This document shows, piece after piece, positions 61,203 through 64,000 of a DNA stretch of 64,000 nucleotides. A program made the position numbers and the translations under genes. A model generated the notes under the pieces. That model searched no databases. It was not told the origin of the DNA and saw nothing but the letters and a program-made list of their open reading frames with translations. Each line of letters begins with the position of its first letter. The first letter of the stretch is position 1. Source of the stretch: an uncultured Erythrobacter sp. (GTDB lineage: Bacteria > Pseudomonadota > Alphaproteobacteria > Sphingomonadales > Sphingomonadaceae); contig CANLAD010000001.1 of assembly GCA_947488755.1 (NCBI GenBank), forward strand, positions 758,247-822,246, written 5' to 3'.

Positions 61203-62303
61203 ATGGGTTTCCGTTGCGGGATCGTGGGCCTGCCCAATGTCGGCAAGTCCACCTTGTTCAATGCACTCACCGAAACGCAGGCCGCGCAGGCCGCGAATTA
61301 TCCGTTCTGCACGATCGAGCCGAACGTCGGTCAGGTCGCCGTGCCGGACGAGCGGCTCGACAAGATCGCCGCTATCGCGAAGAGCGCGAAGGTGGTCGCG
61401 ACCCAGCTCGCCTTCGTCGATATCGCAGGGCTGGTAAAAGGCGCGAGCCAGGGTGAGGGTCTGGGCAACCAGTTCCTGGGCAATATCCGTGAGGTCGATG
61501 CGATCGTGCATGTCTTGCGATGCTTCGAGGATGACGATATCCAACACGTCTCCAACACCGTCGATCCCATCGCCGATGCCGAAGTGGTCGAGACCGAGCT
61601 GATGCTCGCCGACCTTGAGAGCCTCGAAAAGCGCGTGCCCGCCGCCGCCAAGCGCGCGACCGGGGGCGACAAGGAAGCCAAGGTGCTGGCTAGCGTGCTG
61701 GGGCAGGCGCTCGACCTGCTACGCGATGGCAAGCCCGCGCGGTTGACCGAGCCGAAGGACGACGAGGAAGCACGGTTGTTCGCGCAGGCACAGCTCCTCA
61801 CCGCCAAGCCCGTGCTCTATGTCTGCAACGTCGCCGAAGAGGAGGCGGCGAGCGGTAATGCGATGAGCGAGCGTGTCTTCGAGAAGGCCAAGACCGAAGG
61901 CGCGCAGGCGGTGGTCGTCTCCGCTGCGATCGAAGCCGAATTGGTCGAGATGCCGCAGGAAGACCGCGCCGAGTATCTGGAATCGCTAGGCCTGGAAGAA
62001 AGCGGCCTCGCCCGCGTGATCCGCGCCGGATACACGTTGCTAGGCTTGAATACCTTCTTCACCGCCGGCCCCAAGGAATCGCGCGCATGGACTTTCCCGC
62101 AAGGGGCGAAGGCCCCGCAGGCGGCAGGGGAGATTCACACCGATTTCGAGAAGGGCTTCATCCGGGCCGAAACCATCGCCTATGACGACTATATAGCCTT
62201 GGGCGGCGAAGGGCCTGCGCGCGAGGCGGGTAAGCTGCGGCAGGAGGGCAAGGAATACCTTGTGCAGGATGGCGATGTGATGCTGTTCAAATTCAACGTC
62301 TAA
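61203..62303 (+). CDS. ychF: redox-regulated ATPase YchF (Ola1 family)
   Basis: This translation-linked P-loop ATPase has 366 residues: G1 motif LPNVGKST (about 10-17), NYPFCTIEPNVG, G3 DIAGLVKGAS, the NxxE element of YchF in place of NKxD, and a C-terminal TGS domain with AWTFPQGAKAPQAAGEIHTD. It binds ATP in preference to GTP and associates with the ribosome. ATG 61203 fits the family start. Upstream GTTTTCCA lacks a strong Shine-Dalgarno. Confidence 0.96.
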   Translation: MGFRCGIVGLPNVGKSTLFNALTETQAAQAANYPFCTIEPNVGQVAVPDERLDKIAAIAKSAKVVATQLAFVDIAGLVKGASQGEGLGNQFLGNIREVDAIVHVLRCFEDDDIQHVSNTVDPIADAEVVETELMLADLESLEKRVPAAAKRATGGDKEAKVLASVLGQALDLLRDGKPARLTEPKDDEEARLFAQAQLLTAKPVLYVCNVAEEEAASGNAMSERVFEKAKTEGAQAVVVSAAIEAELVEMPQEDRAEYLESLGLEESGLARVIRAGYTLLGLNTFFTAGPKESRAWTFPQGAKAPQAAGEIHTDFEKGFIRAETIAYDDYIALGGEGPAREAGKLRQEGKEYLVQDGDVMLFKFNV

Positions 62304-62386
62304 CAGCTTTTTCCCGGAACCCCCCGTCGCTTGCATCCGTTGCATCGGCGACATCAAATCATTGCAGGCAACTCAGGGGACAGCGC

Positions 62387-63220
62387 GTGGTCGATAAATC
62401 CGAGAAGTTTAACTGGCTTGTGCGCGTAGGCTATCTCTCGCGCGCCATTCTTTACATCATGCTCGGCTATATCGCGCTCACCAGCGCGAGTGCGATCAGC
62501 GAAGGGACCGAAGGAATCTTCCGCGCGATCGAGAACCTTCCTGCGGGCACGGCGATCCTCTGGATCATGGTTGTCGGCCTGGTATTCTATGCACTCTTTC
62601 GCCTGTGCTCTCTGCTGTTCGATATCGAGAATAACGGCTCGGATGCCAAAGGCTGGGGCAAACGGGTGGGCCATGCAGGGTCTGCCGTCGGTCACTTCGC
62701 GCTGGCATGGTCGGCATATCAGCTCGCGAGCGGACCGGGCGGCGGTTCGGGCGGCGGTTCGGGCGGAGGGGGCTCTGGCGGCGGCGGCGCTCAGCAGGCA
62801 GCAGCGGGCGTGCTTACAGTCGACTTCGGCGGCACGGTGCTCGGCATTCTGGGTTTGATCTTCTTCATCGTCGCGCTCTTTCAGATCAAAAAGGGCATTT
62901 CGGGCGAATTCATGGCCCGCATCTCGCCATCTGCTCCCGATGCGACACGCTTGCTCGGCGGGGCAGGTTTTTGCGCGCGCGGCGTCGTTTACGGCATCAT
63001 CGGCTGGTCGCTGATACAGGCTGGCTTTCTGTCGCAGGGCGCGAGCGAGATCCGCTCGCTGGGCGATGCCCTGGCGGAACTGGCCGGACAGGGCTGGATT
63101 TTCACTGTCACCGCGATTGGCCTGCTGTTGTTCGGCGTCTTCAGCCTGATCCTTGCCCGCTATCGCATCATTCCCGAACTCGACGAAGATGCGGGCGTGC
63201 CGGCATTCCGCACAAGCTAA
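62387..63220 (+). CDS. DUF1206 family membrane protein with polyglycine insert
   Basis: The 277 residues comprise six predicted helices in three DUF1206 pairs. A Gly/Ser-rich linker (about 116-135, repeated GGGS/GGGGS units) separates the first and second repeat units. GTG 62387 is the start, with AGGGGACAGC before it. Function is unknown. It is convergent with the TonB receptor and separated by a bidirectional hairpin terminator. Confidence 0.85.
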   Translation: MVDKSEKFNWLVRVGYLSRAILYIMLGYIALTSASAISEGTEGIFRAIENLPAGTAILWIMVVGLVFYALFRLCSLLFDIENNGSDAKGWGKRVGHAGSAVGHFALAWSAYQLASGPGGGSGGGSGGGGSGGGGAQQAAAGVLTVDFGGTVLGILGLIFFIVALFQIKKGISGEFMARISPSAPDATRLLGGAGFCARGVVYGIIGWSLIQAGFLSQGASEIRSLGDALAELAGQGWIFTVTAIGLLLFGVFSLILARYRIIPELDEDAGVPAFRTS

Positions 63221-63228
63221 GACTGTAA

Positions 63229-63264
63229 CGTGTCGCGACCTGCCAGCGGGCGGGTCGCGACACG
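63229..63264. terminator. bidirectional hairpin terminator
   Basis: CGTGTCGCGACC (63229-63240) pairs perfectly with GGTCGCGACACG (63253-63264), 12-nt loop. On the plus strand ATTTTG follows, on the minus strand TTACAG. It is placed between two convergent genes, so it probably serves both. Confidence 0.75.
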
Positions 63265-63274
63265 ATTTTGCAGG

Positions 63275-64000
63275 CTAGAAACGGACGGATGCCTCGACCC
63301 CATATGTCCGCGGAGCACCACGCGTCAGGTAATCCTGGTAGAACGCGTTCAAATTGAGACCGTAGACGTAGTAGAATTTGTCGGTGAGGTTGCGGCCCCA
63401 GACCGACAGCGAAAAGTCGTCGCGCTCATACGTCACGCGGGCGTCGAACAGCCAGTAAGCAGGGTTGCCGCAGGCCAGTTCCGGCGTTGCGAGCAGCACG
63501 TTCGACCCGGCGACCGGCTGATCGCACGGATCCTGTCCGTAATCGCCAAATGGATCGAAGAAGTACTCACCCATATAGCTTGCATCGCCGCGCAGGGTCA
63601 GCTTGTTGCGCCCGTCATCGAGCGGCACGAGCTCCAGCCCGGCGTTGAACGTCAGTTCAGGCGCGTTGGGGAAATCGTTGCCGTTGATGTTGAGAGTAAG
63701 CGCAGACGGCTCGTCGGGATCGATCTCGTTGCCCTGATATTCGCTGTTGAGATAGCCCAGCGCCGCATCGAGGCGGATGAAATCGGCGGGCTGCCAGGTC
63801 AGCTCCGCTTCGCCCCCGAACAGCCGTCCGTCCGCTGACCGCAGGAAGCTCGTTGCGCCAATGATCTGCGCGATCTGCTGTCCGGTGTAATCGTAATAGA
63901 ACCCGGCGGCATTGAACTGCAGCGTGTTGTTGGCGAACTGGCCCTTGAAGCCGATTTCGTAGGCATTCACCTCCTCGGGATCGACGAAATAGACCTGGCT
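63275..64000 (-). CDS. TonB-dependent receptor, C-terminal part (cut by window edge)
   Basis: 242 codons of the C-terminal beta-barrel of an outer-membrane TonB-dependent receptor run in frame to the right edge, so the plug domain and signal peptide are outside. Strand motifs such as NAYEIGFKGQFANNTLQFN, AGFYYDYTGQQI and the final aromatic SVRF typical of BamA-recognised barrels are present. The ligand (iron complex, vitamin B12 or sugar) cannot be told from this part. Confidence 0.9.
   Translation of the reverse strand, partial: SQVYFVDPEEVNAYEIGFKGQFANNTLQFNAAGFYYDYTGQQIAQIIGATSFLRSADGRLFGGEAELTWQPADFIRLDAALGYLNSEYQGNEIDPDEPSALTLNINGNDFPNAPELTFNAGLELVPLDDGRNKLTLRGDASYMGEYFFDPFGDYGQDPCDQPVAGSNVLLATPELACGNPAYWLFDARVTYERDDFSLSVWGRNLTDKFYYVYGLNLNAFYQDYLTRGAPRTYGVEASVRF

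Overview
The window is a gene-dense, high-GC stretch of bacterial chromosome. It carries no phage, plasmid or CRISPR signature. Gene content and order point to an alphaproteobacterium of the order Sphingomonadales, most likely family Erythrobacteraceae. The supporting evidence is the blocks hrcA-grpE / rph-rdgB-hemW-xerC and gshB-yraN-rsmI / lppC, a Sphingomonadales-type zincin-like 'vgr-related' protein, a DUF3376 patatin, a TonB-dependent receptor and a two-piece glyQ/glyS. The species assignment is inference from family knowledge, not a database search.

Layout. 0-2.2 kb: a D-Ala-D-Ala carboxypeptidase cut by the left edge, a lytic transglycosylase and tRNA-Ser(UGA). 2.2-7.7 kb: pyruvate dehydrogenase E3 (lpdA) and E2 (pdhC) flanking a Rossmann oxidoreductase and a low-GC orphan gene, then a universal stress protein and a peroxiredoxin-like protein. 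7.7-19 kb, nearly all minus strand: rnr, an M28 peptidase, an archaeal/eukaryotic-type proS, phaR, alr, an MHS-type transporter, an IscU-like scaffold, cvpA and radA. 19-22.3 kb: a patatin-like lipase and an exported metallo-beta-lactamase-fold hydrolase. 22.3-28.8 kb: the heat-shock block dnaJ, dnaK (with a convincing RpoH promoter), grpE and hrcA, interrupted by a copper chaperone, a zincin-like protein and a small lipoprotein. 28.8-36.4 kb: rph, rdgB, hemW and xerC in overlapping ATGA couplings, dedA, gshB, yraN, rsmI and an LppC-type lipoprotein. 36.5-41.4 kb: parE, a small membrane protein, an ECF sigma factor coupled to a four-helix membrane protein, and a class-A-beta-lactamase-like serine hydrolase. 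41.5-45.1 kb: a MoxR-type ATPase and its VWA partner with a soluble chemotaxis-type receptor gene placed between them on the other strand. 45.1-50.2 kb: an acyl-CoA dehydrogenase with its MerR regulator, hisI, a non-coding interval with a chain of hairpins ending in a terminator, comF and a methyltransferase. 50.2-56.6 kb: ppdK, glyS, glyQ. 56.7-64 kb: a TraB/GumN protein, L25/Ctc, a P-loop kinase-like protein, pth, a 2Fe-2S ferredoxin-like protein, a Tat-exported short-chain dehydrogenase, ychF, a DUF1206 membrane protein and a TonB receptor cut by the right edge.

The most unusual observation is in glyS, which has two in-frame insertions of a palindromic GTCATTCC-type repeat (27 and 26 codons) that are translated into the enzyme. 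A second, intergenic palindromic repeat family (CGTCATTGCGAG type) has copies at about 33.85 kb and 55.52 kb. Other points worth checking are an E2 subunit with two E3-binding domains, a candidate structured RNA at 48.37-48.56 kb, a perfect palindrome between radA and the patatin gene, a LiuR-like operator before the MerR gene, and the ECF sigma factor / membrane protein / serine hydrolase cluster.
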